A DNA stretch of 24,700 nt from an uncultured Sutterella sp. (GTDB lineage: Bacteria > Pseudomonadota > Gammaproteobacteria > Burkholderiales > Burkholderiaceae_F). The DNA is taken from assembly GCA_905194315.1 (NCBI GenBank), contig CAJJRX010000028.1:1-24700 (forward strand). The letters run 5' to 3'. The notes beneath the pieces were generated by a model. That model was not told the DNA's origin. It saw only the letters and a program-made list of their open reading frames with translations, and searched no databases. The stretch's first letter is position 1. Every line of letters begins with the position of its first letter. A program made the translations under genes and the position numbers. Positions 8,170 to 15,420 of the stretch are shown piece after piece.

Positions 8170-8212
8170 CAAAAAGCCGGACGTTCCGTCACAGGAATCA
8201 TCCGGCTTAAAA
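8170..8212. terminator. terminator after mscL
   Basis: AAGCCGGA (8174-8181) pairs with TCCGGCTT (8201-8208), with an inner TTCC/GGAA stem. It is flanked by As on the left (a T-run on the minus strand) and As on the right. It ends mscL transcription on the minus strand, just before the promoter region of the next gene. Confidence 0.75.
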
Positions 8213-8236
8213 AGGCTCTCAACGTTCAGACTGCTC

Positions 8237-8719
8237 TTATTGAGCTTTCTGCTTGGCCAGCAAATCGCGGATTTCGCGCAGCAGCGCAATATCTTCCGGA
8301 GTGGGAGCGGGCTTGGCCTTTTCCTCTTCCTCTTTCTTCTTCGAGAGGCGGGCAGCTTCAGCCTCGAGGCGGGCACGCAGCGTGGTCACGGCCTTGATGA
8401 GCCAGAAGATCACGAAGGCGAGCAGCAGGAACTGCACAATGGCGGTAAGGAAGGCGCCGTAGCCGAACACGGTGGCACCGGCCTTGACCAATGCGTCATA
8501 GGTCTGCGGACCCGTATAGCCTTCGACGGGCTTGAGCACGACAAAGAGATTCGTAAAATCAGGACGGCCGACGAGCACGCCGAGCAGCGGGTTCACAATG
8601 TCCTTCACGAGGCTGTTGACAATGTTGGAGAAGGCTGCACCGATGATCACGGCAACGGCCAGATCCATCACATTGCCTTTGGAGATAAAGGCCTGAAATT
8701 CTTTCAAAAACTGACGCAT
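8237..8719 (-). CDS. mscL: large-conductance mechanosensitive channel MscL
   Basis: A 160-residue inner-membrane channel that opens under membrane tension to release solutes on hypo-osmotic shock; it works as a pentamer. The N-terminal helix (MRQFLKEFQAFISKGN), TM1 (VMDLAVAVIIGAAFSNIVNSLVKDIVNP) and TM2 (GAFLTAIVQFLLLAFVIFWLIKAV) are all clear. The C-terminal bundle helix is ALLREIRDLLAKQ. The usual length is about 136. The extra ~20 residues are a charged linker between TM2 and the bundle helix (ARLEAEAARLSKKKEEEEKA). The ATG at 8719 matches the family start. No ribosome binding site is visible upstream. It is 77 bases downstream of the glycerate kinase gene on the same strand. Confidence 0.95.
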   Translation of the reverse strand: MRQFLKEFQAFISKGNVMDLAVAVIIGAAFSNIVNSLVKDIVNPLLGVLVGRPDFTNLFVVLKPVEGYTGPQTYDALVKAGATVFGYGAFLTAIVQFLLLAFVIFWLIKAVTTLRARLEAEAARLSKKKEEEEKAKPAPTPEDIALLREIRDLLAKQKAQ

Positions 8720-8796
8720 GATAGTAAAAGTTCGCTAAAAGTTATACAAAAACAAATGTGTCCCGGGGCTGCATCTGCACAGCACCTGAGCCGGTA

Positions 8797-9951
8797 TTAC
8801 GGCTCGCACGGCGCGGCAGACTCACCCCCGAACGTTGAGAGCAGGCGGAAAATGTTTTCCAATGCTGCTTTGAGCATCAGATCTTCACGATAGGCATCCT
8901 GCCCGAGCGGCGTATCGGAAGAGGAAACTGGCGCGACCGGGAAAATCGCACTGACCCCGGCAGCATAGAAATCGTCGGCATTCTCCGGCATGAAACGGGT
9001 AAGCAGCACAAAAGGCGCACTCCCCTTTTCCCTGAGCACCCCGGCAATGAGTCCCGACTCAAGCGACTGAAGCGTCACCTCGGGGAGTGCCGCCACAATA
9101 AGGTCGGCACTGCACTGCGGCGTTTTCTCGCCCTCAGTGGCGAAAACCGCAGCGGGGTCGTTTTCAACCTGAGCGTAAAGCATGCCGCGCATACCGGCAA
9201 GGGCACCGCCGCCGGTGAGCCCCCCGGCGAGGCCGAGGAGTTTTTCACCGCCCTGACGCTGGATGGTGGCGGCAACGTGACGAAGGCCCGCCTCAAGAAG
9301 TGCAACGTGCTCCTGCGTCACGCCGTCCTCCGCGCCCACCTTTGCGAGCAGCGACTGAGGGGCGTTGAGCGTGTCAGAACCTTCTGCGAGCACCGTGATT
9401 TTATGCGCGTTCGGGCTCAGGAAAAAGCGGTTGGGCTGAATCTTGTCAATGGCTGTGAGCGAGGCGCCCATCGGCAGGAAGGGCTTGCCCTGACGGTTGA
9501 AAAAGCGCACGCCAAGCGCGGCAGCCAGACCGCAGCCCGCGTCTGCGCAGCAGATGCCGGCAAGCGAGACGATCACATTTCTGTGACCGGCCGAGAGTGC
9601 GTGGGCAAGGAGTTCGCCCACGCCGTAGCTTGTGGTGTTGAGCGCACTGAACCCGGGCTGGCGCAGCTGCATGCCGGCGGCCTCCGAGGCGGCGATCACG
9701 GCCGTGTCACCCGCGCTCAGATAGCGTGCCGTCACCGGCACACCGCACGGTCCCATCACAGGCATCACGACGAACTGACCGCCTTTACTGGCACGGTACA
9801 GCTCAAGGAGCTCCATGCCGGAGAGCTCACTGTGCAGAGTCCTGATACTGACAGAACCGCCAAAAACCTTACTGGCAGCCTGAATCATCGCTTTGATGCG
9901 GTTTGCGGACAGACTCGGACTGAAACTCTCAGGGATACACAACAACTGCAT
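8797..9951 (-). CDS. garK: glycerate kinase (GarK/GlxK type)
   Basis: A 384-residue cytoplasmic kinase of the type I glycerate kinase family, phosphorylating D-glycerate to 2-phosphoglycerate and so feeding glycerate from glyoxylate or sugar-acid breakdown into lower glycolysis. The family N terminus (MKIVIAPDSYKESLSA in relatives) aligns with MQLLCIPESFSPSLSANRI. Also visible are VMGPCGVPVTARYL, a glycine-rich SYGVGELLAHAL stretch, the long Ala/Gly-rich LLGLAGGLTGGGALAGMRGML region, and a C-terminal helix. Length is usual (about 380). The ATG at 9951 is preferred because it fits the family start; a GTG at 9966 five codons upstream is possible. No other glycerate pathway gene is next to it. 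A GAGCCG/CGGCTC hairpin spans the stop codon (8788-8805). Confidence 0.88.
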   Translation of the reverse strand: MQLLCIPESFSPSLSANRIKAMIQAASKVFGGSVSIRTLHSELSGMELLELYRASKGGQFVVMPVMGPCGVPVTARYLSAGDTAVIAASEAAGMQLRQPGFSALNTTSYGVGELLAHALSAGHRNVIVSLAGICCADAGCGLAAALGVRFFNRQGKPFLPMGASLTAIDKIQPNRFFLSPNAHKITVLAEGSDTLNAPQSLLAKVGAEDGVTQEHVALLEAGLRHVAATIQRQGGEKLLGLAGGLTGGGALAGMRGMLYAQVENDPAAVFATEGEKTPQCSADLIVAALPEVTLQSLESGLIAGVLREKGSAPFVLLTRFMPENADDFYAAGVSAIFPVAPVSSSDTPLGQDAYREDLMLKAALENIFRLLSTFGGESAAPCEP

Positions 9952-10100
9952 TTGTTTTCTACTCACACCTACCGGGCTAATTCACTTCCGGGACACTGCC
10001 CATTCACAATGTCTCAGATTAATCTTTTATTTTAGCAAACCTGCTCAAAAGTCGGAAATTTTCAGTTTCAGAGCGTTCAGCACCCGGAGAGAAAGTCGGT

Positions 10101-10106
10101 TATAGT
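10101..10106 (+). promoter_or_regulatory. candidate -10 of the MBL-fold gene
   Basis: TATAGT lies 37 bases before the ATG at 10144. The best -35 positions around 10076-10083 are poor. An inverted GTCGG (10096-10100) / CCGAC (10121-10125) pair flanks it and might be a binding site. The rest of the 192-base divergent gap (9952-10143) is AT-rich without other clear signals. Confidence 0.35.
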
Positions 10107-10143
10107 TTCAGGCTCGAAGTCCGACACAAAACACAAAGCGCAA

Positions 10144-11280
10144 ATGTTCACAATTCTCAAATGGTCTTTCGCCGCTCTGGCTGCCATCGCGGCCGCAGGC
10201 GGCCTCTGGTATGTCACAACGGACGAGTTCGGTGCGGAAATGTCGCCCGAAGCGCTCAAACGCTTCGAGCGCTCGCCAAACTATATTAACGGGCACTTTG
10301 TCAACACCGACCCCGTGCTCGCTAACACCCCGGGAGCCAAAGACGCGCCGAAGGTGAGCATGCTCTCATGGTTTTTCTCCGTGGTAATGCCGCCCGACGG
10401 CAAGCAGCCCGCTGAACCCCTGCCCTCCGTGCGGTTTGATCCGGTGCGCGCCCAGCGCAATATCCCCAACGACGCCGTTATCACGTGGCTCGGTCACTCT
10501 GGGGTGGTGCTTCATCTGGACGGAGAAACGATTGTGGTGGATCCGGTCGTCAAACGCGCCTCGCCCCTTCCGGTGACCGGCAAACCTTTTGAGACGGTCG
10601 TGCCGCTCGAAGCGTGGATGCTCCCGCAGGTCATCGACGCAATGCTCATCTCGCACGACCATTACGACCATCTCGAGGCGGACACGATCCGCTTTCTCGC
10701 GCCGCGCGTCTCGCAGTTCTACTGTCCGCTCGGCGTCGGCGAGCACCTCAAGCGCTGGGGGATTGCGCCCGATCGCATCACCGAGCTTGACTGGGACGAG
10801 ACTGCACGTCTTGGCGGACTGCGCGTGACCCTCACCGAAAGCCGGCACTTCTCGGGACGCACATTCAAAGGGCGTGACACCACACTCTGGGGCGGCTTTG
10901 TGGTCGAAGGCAGCCAGAAATTCTATTTCTCGGGCGACGGCGGCTACGGTGCGCACTTTGCGAGAATCGGTGAGCGCTACGGCCCGTTTGACTTTGCCTT
11001 TATCGAAAACGGCGCTTATAACGCAGCCTGGGCCGGTATTCACATGACACCCGAAGAGACACTCTCGGCAGCGGTCGACGTCGGTGCAAAGCGCGTCATG
11101 CCGGTGCACTGGGGCCGGTTTGATCTGGCGTTTCACCCGTGGACCGAGCCCGTCGAGCGGCTCATCAAAGCGGCGCGCGTCCGGCCGGACATCACAATTG
11201 TGACCCCGGTGATCGGCGAGAGCTTTCTCACGAGCGATGCGCCCGGGATGACTGAACGCTGGTGGCGGCGCGTGAAGTAG
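10144..11280 (+). CDS. membrane-anchored MBL-fold hydrolase, NAPE-PLD/RomA-like
   Basis: A 378-residue metallo-beta-lactamase-fold protein. An N-terminal hydrophobic helix (about 4-23) is probably an uncleaved anchor or signal. The zinc-binding set is visible: WLGHSG (115-120), HDHYDH (171-176), the SRHFSGR segment around 233-239, SGDGGY (263-268, usually GDTGY), IENGAYN, and the last metal His in VHWGRF (321-326). The combination LWGGF (248-252), IHMTPEE and HWGRF is typical of the subgroup including NAPE-phospholipase D and RomA-like proteins, which cleave phosphodiester or lipid-linked substrates. The substrate cannot be read from sequence. The gene stands 107 bases before the arsR-type gene. 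No good ribosome binding site is visible. Confidence 0.85.
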   Translation: MFTILKWSFAALAAIAAAGGLWYVTTDEFGAEMSPEALKRFERSPNYINGHFVNTDPVLANTPGAKDAPKVSMLSWFFSVVMPPDGKQPAEPLPSVRFDPVRAQRNIPNDAVITWLGHSGVVLHLDGETIVVDPVVKRASPLPVTGKPFETVVPLEAWMLPQVIDAMLISHDHYDHLEADTIRFLAPRVSQFYCPLGVGEHLKRWGIAPDRITELDWDETARLGGLRVTLTESRHFSGRTFKGRDTTLWGGFVVEGSQKFYFSGDGGYGAHFARIGERYGPFDFAFIENGAYNAAWAGIHMTPEETLSAAVDVGAKRVMPVHWGRFDLAFHPWTEPVERLIKAARVRPDITIVTPVIGESFLTSDAPGMTERWWRRVK

Positions 11281-11370
11281 CCTCGTTTTCAACGACTTCT
11301 TACAGGTTTTTGTGCCGCTTTGACACGACTTGCGCTAAGATAGATCCTTTACGTGATTTGACTTACAGTT

Positions 11371-11378
11371 GAGTACTC
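11371..11378. promoter_or_regulatory. short palindrome before arsR-type gene
   Basis: GAGTACTC is an 8-bp palindrome, 9 bases before the ATG of the ArsR-family gene. It overlaps a possible -10 (TACTCT, 11374-11379). A TTGACA hexamer is at 11320-11325, but its spacing to any good -10 is wrong (TAGATC 15 bases away is the nearest). Autoregulatory ArsR proteins commonly bind such sites at their own promoter, so this is a reasonable but unproven operator. Confidence 0.3.
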
Positions 11379-11387
11379 TAGTTTGCC

Positions 11388-11708
11388 ATGTTGACACCGG
11401 AAGAAATCGCCACCATCAGCCACTGCCTCTCCAACCCCACCCGCTTCGCGATCATCGGCTGGCTTAAGCAGCCGGAGAAACATTTCCCTGCGAACTGCAC
11501 GGGTGTGCCTAACGGGGTCGGGGTGTGCATGGGACTGATTGCTGACAAGGCCGGGCTTTCCACCTCGACCGTCTCGCTTTATCTCTCGAAGATGGTCTCG
11601 GCAGGTCTGATGTCAAGCCAGCGCATCGGCAAGTGGACGTACTACCGTCTCGAGCCCGAACGCCTGAAGGCCTACGGCGACGCTGTGGTCAATTTCGGAC
11701 TCGACTGA
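11388..11708 (+). CDS. ArsR/SmtB-family transcriptional regulator
   Basis: A 106-residue winged-helix repressor. The opening CLSNPTRFAIIGWLKQ helix (13-28), the recognition helix STSTVSLYLSKMVSAGLM (58-75) and the wing QRIGKWTYYRLE (78-89) are all clear. Two Cys, C37 in FPANCTG and C47 in GVCMGLIADKAGLS, flank a Gly-rich loop and are candidates for metalloid, metal or thiol sensing. The classical ELCVCDL metal box of ArsR is not present in that exact form. It could sense arsenite and regulate the distant arsB, or it may be a redox or other-ligand relative serving its neighbours. No ribosome binding site lies before the ATG. It is followed by its own terminator, so it is a single-gene unit. 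Confidence 0.85.
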   Translation: MLTPEEIATISHCLSNPTRFAIIGWLKQPEKHFPANCTGVPNGVGVCMGLIADKAGLSTSTVSLYLSKMVSAGLMSSQRIGKWTYYRLEPERLKAYGDAVVNFGLD

Positions 11709-11742
11709 GAACCGCGCGGGTCCGCCCGTCATCACCAGTTTC

Positions 11743-11783
11743 AAGCCTTAGCCCCGGCTCTCCGGCGCTGAGGCTTTTCTTTT
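11743..11783 (+). terminator. rho-independent terminator of the ArsR-type gene
   Basis: AAGCCTTAGC (11743-11752) pairs with GCTGAGGCTT (11767-11776), with one wobble pair, followed by a T-rich tail to about 11783. Confidence 0.75.
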
Positions 11784-11921
11784 ATGCTCCGCCTGAGCAC
11801 CCCTCACAGAGCACTGTGCGGAAACGGTTAACACCTGTTTTAGAAATACAGGATTGTCATTAATCCAAACACTCTAGGGACTTTTTCACGGCCAAAACGC
11901 CTGAGTAAAGGCCGTTTCGGC

Positions 11922-11930
11922 TGGTATAGT
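11922..11930 (+). promoter_or_regulatory. candidate extended -10 promoter of L,D-transpeptidase gene
   Basis: TGG-TATAGT reads as an extended -10 element (TGN followed by TATAGT), 62 bases before the ATG at 11993. The -35 region around 11900-11907 is poor, as is usual for extended -10 promoters. The 5' part of the gap (11784-11900) has no gene. Confidence 0.4.
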
Positions 11931-11992
11931 TAAATGACGCCGCGCGCTTTGCGGCGCAACTCCTATTAACCGGTTTCTGGAAAAAAGACCCG

Positions 11993-12697
11993 ATGAAAAA
12001 ACGTGAATTACTCAAAGGCGCTTTTGCGCTCGGCACACTCAGTGCGCTCACACCGCGCGCCTTTGCGGCGGTCAGTCCCGCCATCGACCCGACGATTAAC
12101 GTGGAAAACCAGAATTTCTGGGGTGAGATGCTCGACAAATACCGTCACGACAAAAAAGTCACCGAACTGCTGTTTGTCCGTTATCTCGGCGGCTGCAACG
12201 CCCGCATCCAGTTCTACGTGAAGTCGGGTAAGAAAGAGATCTGGCATCTCAAGTTTGAATCCGCGGGTTACGTTGGCAAACAAGGCATCGACAAGGAAAA
12301 GGAAGGCGATGCGAAGACGCCTACGGGTGACTTCGGTGTGCTCGAGGCATTCGGCATCATGCCCAACCCCGACACCGCCCTGCCCTGGATTGATGTCACG
12401 CCGACGACCTATGCCTGTGACGAGCAGGGTCCGCACTACAACAAAATCATCGACACGAAGAAAACCGGCCACCAGTGCAAGGGGGAGGAGATGTACGAAA
12501 TCACCCCCTGCTACAACTACGGTATCGCCACGGACTTCAATAAGGAAGGTGTCTGGCCCAAGGGCAGCGCTATCTTTGTGCATGTCAAGGGCGCCAAACC
12601 CTACACGGGCGGCTGCATCGCGCTTGATGAAGCCGATATGGTCACGGTGCTCAAGGCGGCTCACGCAGGCATGCGTGTGATCGTGCACGGCAACTGA
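11993..12697 (+). CDS. exported L,D-transpeptidase (YkuD) family protein
   Basis: A 234-residue envelope enzyme of the YkuD family, which cross-links peptidoglycan stem peptides or attaches proteins to them using a Cys nucleophile. The N terminus MKKRELLKGAFALGTLSALTPRAFA is a signal peptide. The KRELLK pattern resembles a Tat signal with Lys-Arg instead of Arg-Arg, though Sec export is equally possible. The YkuD domain shows EGDAKTPTGDFGV (104-116), H197 in IFVHVKG and the catalytic C208 in YTGGCIALDE. The insert between these (about 120-190), carrying several Cys, is longer than in minimal YkuD domains, as in the larger Gram-negative members. The gene is preceded by a candidate extended -10 and is convergent with the dcuA-type gene. 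Confidence 0.88.
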   Translation: MKKRELLKGAFALGTLSALTPRAFAAVSPAIDPTINVENQNFWGEMLDKYRHDKKVTELLFVRYLGGCNARIQFYVKSGKKEIWHLKFESAGYVGKQGIDKEKEGDAKTPTGDFGVLEAFGIMPNPDTALPWIDVTPTTYACDEQGPHYNKIIDTKKTGHQCKGEEMYEITPCYNYGIATDFNKEGVWPKGSAIFVHVKGAKPYTGGCIALDEADMVTVLKAAHAGMRVIVHGN

Positions 12698-12721
12698 TAG
12701 CAGCAGCGCTTTAAAGTGCAA

Positions 12722-12749
12722 TGCGCCCGGCGGAATTCCGTCGGGCGCA
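12722..12749. terminator. strong hairpin between convergent genes
   Basis: A 13-bp stem (12722-12734 with 12737-12749, one G-T pair) around a GAATTC centre, starting 25 bases after the L,D-transpeptidase stop. The flanking T content is moderate on both sides (TCTTCTCT on plus). It probably terminates both convergent transcripts. Confidence 0.7.
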
Positions 12750-12800
12750 CTCTTCTCTGAGCCGGGTACTTCTGCTCAGAAGCGGTTTACTGCAGGCGGC

Positions 12801-14123
12801 TTAGTACATCACACCCGAGATACCGAGACCCACAGCCACGGCAATGATCGTGGCAACGAGACCGGGAATCATGAAGGAGTGGTTGAGCACGTACTTGCCG
12901 ATGCGCGTCGTGCCGGAGCCGTCAAAGGCGATGGCAGCCACGAGCGAACCGTAGGTCGGGATGAAGAAGTAGCCGTTCACAGCCGGGAACATGGCGATGA
13001 GCGTCTGGCAGGGAATGCCCAGCGCGGCACCGAGCGGCATCACAGCGCGGGCCGTGGCGGCCTGCGAGTAAAGAAGCACGGAGACGAAGAAGAGCACGAA
13101 GGCGAACGTCCAGGGCATAGCCTTTGCAATGTCACCGACCTGCGCGATCAGTTCGGCCTTGTGAGCGCCCACGAAGGAGTCACCGAGCCAGGCCAGACCG
13201 AAAATACCGATCATGGCCACAACACCGGCACGCATGGTCGGCGTGGCAACAATCTTGTCAACCTGCGGGCGGCAGGTCACAAGGATGGCAGCGGCGTTCA
13301 CCAGCATGAAGATTTCAAGCACCGTAGCCATACCGAGCGGCTTTTCAGCGCCGGGCAGCGTGCGCAGCGACGGAATCAGACCGGCCGAGACGGCAATCGC
13401 CACACAGACGAGAAACACGATGGCAGAGCGCTTGCCGGTGGCGGGAATTTCACGCGTGGCACTCGTGCCGGCCGTCTTGACCAGACCGGCCTTGACGCGG
13501 GCCTGGAAGTCCGGATCGTCAGCGAGTTCCTTGCCAAGGCGCATGGAGATCAGACCGGCCACGATCACGCCGCACAGCGTCGAGGGCACGCAGATAAGCA
13601 GAATGTCCGTCAGACCGAAGTCGGTGAAGTGATAGGCGGTGAACATGCCGAGCATGGCAGCCGTGGCGGCGGAGACCGGCGAGGCGGTAATGGACTGCTG
13701 AGAGGCAATCGTTGCCACAGCCATCGGGCGTTCCGGACGGATACCGGCGGACATGGCCACCTCATAGATCACAGGCTGGAGCGGATACACAACGTGCCCG
13801 GTACCGGCAAGGAACGTAAAGAGCCAGGTGACGAGCGGCGCGAGAATCGTGATGTATTTCGGATTGGAGCGGATGATCTTTTCCGCCACGGCCACGAGGA
13901 AGTCAATCCCGCCCGCAGCGTCCATCGTGGCGGCAGCCGTCACCACGCCGAGAATAATCAGCAGCACATCCACCGGTGGCGCTGTAGGCGTCACACCGAA
14001 AAAGACACTGAGAATAAAAAGACCGACCCCGCCCCAGATACCGAGGCCGACGCCGTTAAAACGCGCACCGATGAAAATGCAGGCGAGCATGATCACCAGT
14101 TCAATCCAGAATAGTGCAGACAT
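12801..14123 (-). CDS. dcuA: anaerobic C4-dicarboxylate transporter, DcuA/DcuB family
   Basis: A 440-residue inner-membrane carrier with about 10-12 helices. DcuA/B hallmarks are the N-terminal ELVIMLACIFIGARFNGVGLGIWGG stretch, PPVDVLLIILGVVTAAATMDAAGG, LAGTGHVVYPLQPVIYEVA, the SQQSITASPVSAATAAM stretch and the C-terminal YGSLVAAIAFDGSGTTRIGKYVLNHSFMIPG. These carriers exchange fumarate, malate or aspartate for succinate in anaerobic growth. DcuA and DcuB cannot be separated safely by eye. The ATG at 14123 matches the family start; a longer frame from 14186 would add 21 residues. No ribosome binding site is clear. It is divergent from the LysR-type regulator with 327 bases between them, so the regulator may control it. 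Confidence 0.9.
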   Translation of the reverse strand: MSALFWIELVIMLACIFIGARFNGVGLGIWGGVGLFILSVFFGVTPTAPPVDVLLIILGVVTAAATMDAAGGIDFLVAVAEKIIRSNPKYITILAPLVTWLFTFLAGTGHVVYPLQPVIYEVAMSAGIRPERPMAVATIASQQSITASPVSAATAAMLGMFTAYHFTDFGLTDILLICVPSTLCGVIVAGLISMRLGKELADDPDFQARVKAGLVKTAGTSATREIPATGKRSAIVFLVCVAIAVSAGLIPSLRTLPGAEKPLGMATVLEIFMLVNAAAILVTCRPQVDKIVATPTMRAGVVAMIGIFGLAWLGDSFVGAHKAELIAQVGDIAKAMPWTFAFVLFFVSVLLYSQAATARAVMPLGAALGIPCQTLIAMFPAVNGYFFIPTYGSLVAAIAFDGSGTTRIGKYVLNHSFMIPGLVATIIAVAVGLGISGVMY

Positions 14124-14206
14124 AGTCAGTATTCGACGGGAAAGAGTGATCAGAAATGCGATCACGGATTTCCTCATCAGCTCCATGGTTGAGATTATTT
14201 TTCACA

Positions 14207-14245
14207 CCGGACGTCTGCCTCTGACCGTCATACGCAAACGTCCGG
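14207..14245. repeat. inverted repeat in dcuA leader region
   Basis: CCGGACGT (14207-14214) and ACGTCCGG (14238-14245), 23 bases apart. ACAC lies on the outer side of the left arm and GTGT on the outer side of the right arm, so the pairing can extend with a bulge. It lies 84-122 bases upstream of the dcuA-type start. It could be an mRNA leader hairpin or a regulator site. Confidence 0.4.
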
Positions 14246-14408
14246 AGTGTCTGATTTCCTCCGCCTCCTGAAAATCCTGTTGATTGGGATATTCTGCGGC
14301 AGAGAGGATACGGAGTGCCGGGCATTCTGCAGACCGCACCCGCGAAAGGAACCGGAGATTCCGTTTCTTACGACTAATTATTAATAGCTAAACCGCTCGG
14401 GTAAAGTC

Positions 14409-14414
14409 TATAAT
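14409..14414 (+). promoter_or_regulatory. -10 element of the LysR-type gene
   Basis: A consensus TATAAT, 37 bases before the ATG at 14451. The -35 position (about 14385-14391) is poor, in keeping with a regulated promoter. Confidence 0.5.
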
Positions 14415-14432
14415 CCGATCAGACTACAATCA

Positions 14433-14444
14433 ATTTTGATCACT
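14433..14444. promoter_or_regulatory. LysR-box-like palindrome before the regulator gene
   Basis: ATCAA-TT-TTGAT forms a short perfect palindrome between the -10 and the start codon, with a T-N11-A pattern (starting at 14434) overlapping it. This is where LysR-type proteins often bind to repress themselves. Confidence 0.3.
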
Positions 14445-14450
14445 TGGACC

Positions 14451-15410
14451 ATGAGAAAAATCGATAATCTTGAAAGCTACCGCATCATTGCGAGCGTTGC
14501 ACAGACCGGCAGCGCCAGGCTCACCGGTGAGCTGCTCGGCATCGAAACCACGAACGTGTTCCGGTGCCTGCGGCAGATGGAGGAGGAGCTCGGCGTGCAG
14601 CTCTTTGACCGCGAAACACGGCCGATGCGCCTCACACTCAAGGGGGAGCTCTTCTGTGCGGCGGCCACGCAGATGCTTGAGATGCAGCGGCATCTGCTGG
14701 AGAATTTCAGCGATGACGTCAACGCCGACGGCGGGCTGATCAGGATTGCCTCCACAGCCGGGGCGCGTCACGATACGATCACACCGGCGATTGTGAGTTA
14801 TCTCAGCGAGCACCCAGGCGTGCAGTTTGAGCTTGCCGACTTCATTGACGGCAGCACGAACTTTATGCGTACGCTCAAAGGTGAGGAGAACGATATCGTG
14901 CTGCGCTACGCCGCCGGAGGCTCGGAGCCTGAAGGGGTCTACCGCATCGAACTCGCCGCGGTGCCCTTTTTCGCCTGCGCCTCGCCCGTGTATATCCAGC
15001 GCCACGGTGAACCGGAGAGCCCGGCTGACTGCATCCGGCACACCGGGATTCTGCTTCAGCTCGCGGGCCGGAAAATCGTCGAGCATCTGGTCTGCAACGG
15101 TGTCTCTGAGCGGCTTCAGTGGGCAAATGTCACCCGCTTTAACAGCCAGCTCGATGCGCGTGACGCACTGGTGATGGGCGCGGGCGTGATTCCCGATCTC
15201 GCACTGCCCTATTTCTACGACGTGCTCCGGGCGGGACAGGCGGTTCCGGTGATGCGCGGCTGGCACCGGCCGGCAACAACGATCTGCCTGTATGTGGCAC
15301 ACGAAGCGATGAAAAAGCGGCGGGGGCAGAATTTTGTGGAATGGTTCCGTCAGCGCTATGTCGAGGAGATGGCCCTGCGCCAGCGCTGGGTTGACGAACA
15401 ATTAGCTTAA
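14451..15410 (+). CDS. LysR-family transcriptional regulator
   Basis: A 319-residue regulator. The N-terminal winged helix reads IDNLESYRIIASVAQTGSARLTGELLGIETTNVFRCLRQMEEELGVQLFDRETRPMRLTLKG (about 4-65), with the typical FDR and LT-x-KG ends. The usual S at the recognition-helix position (S-x-VSR-x-I) is replaced by TTNVFRCLRQ, which is somewhat divergent. A linker helix and a periplasmic-binding-type effector domain follow (about 85-290). The ATG at 14451 is chosen over a TTG at 14436. It is divergent from dcuA, and the hydrolase-fold gene starts 10 bases downstream behind AAGGAG. Targets are probably that gene, dcuA or the Tat flavoprotein just beyond; this is inference from position. Confidence 0.87.
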   Translation: MRKIDNLESYRIIASVAQTGSARLTGELLGIETTNVFRCLRQMEEELGVQLFDRETRPMRLTLKGELFCAAATQMLEMQRHLLENFSDDVNADGGLIRIASTAGARHDTITPAIVSYLSEHPGVQFELADFIDGSTNFMRTLKGEENDIVLRYAAGGSEPEGVYRIELAAVPFFACASPVYIQRHGEPESPADCIRHTGILLQLAGRKIVEHLVCNGVSERLQWANVTRFNSQLDARDALVMGAGVIPDLALPYFYDVLRAGQAVPVMRGWHRPATTICLYVAHEAMKKRRGQNFVEWFRQRYVEEMALRQRWVDEQLA

Positions 15411-15420
15411 GGAGAGCGGC

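Larger units (their letters stand above)
14124..14450. other. divergent regulatory region between dcuA and lysR genes
   Basis: No gene. The region holds a long-range inverted repeat at 14207-14245, an AT-rich block at about 14371-14390, a perfect TATAAT at 14409-14414 reading toward the LysR gene, and a short ATCAA-TT-TTGAT palindrome at about 14433-14444. The layout suits a LysR-type regulator controlling both divergent genes. Confidence 0.5.

Noticed and set aside
8788..8805. GAGCCG/CGGCTC hairpin at the end of the glycerate kinase gene as a terminator
   Set aside because: It spans the stop codon and has no T tract on the minus strand, so it is noted only with the gene.
12879..14114. A 411-codon open frame opposite the dcuA-type gene
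   Set aside because: It encodes a highly charged, low-complexity product mirrored from a membrane-protein gene; an antisense artefact.
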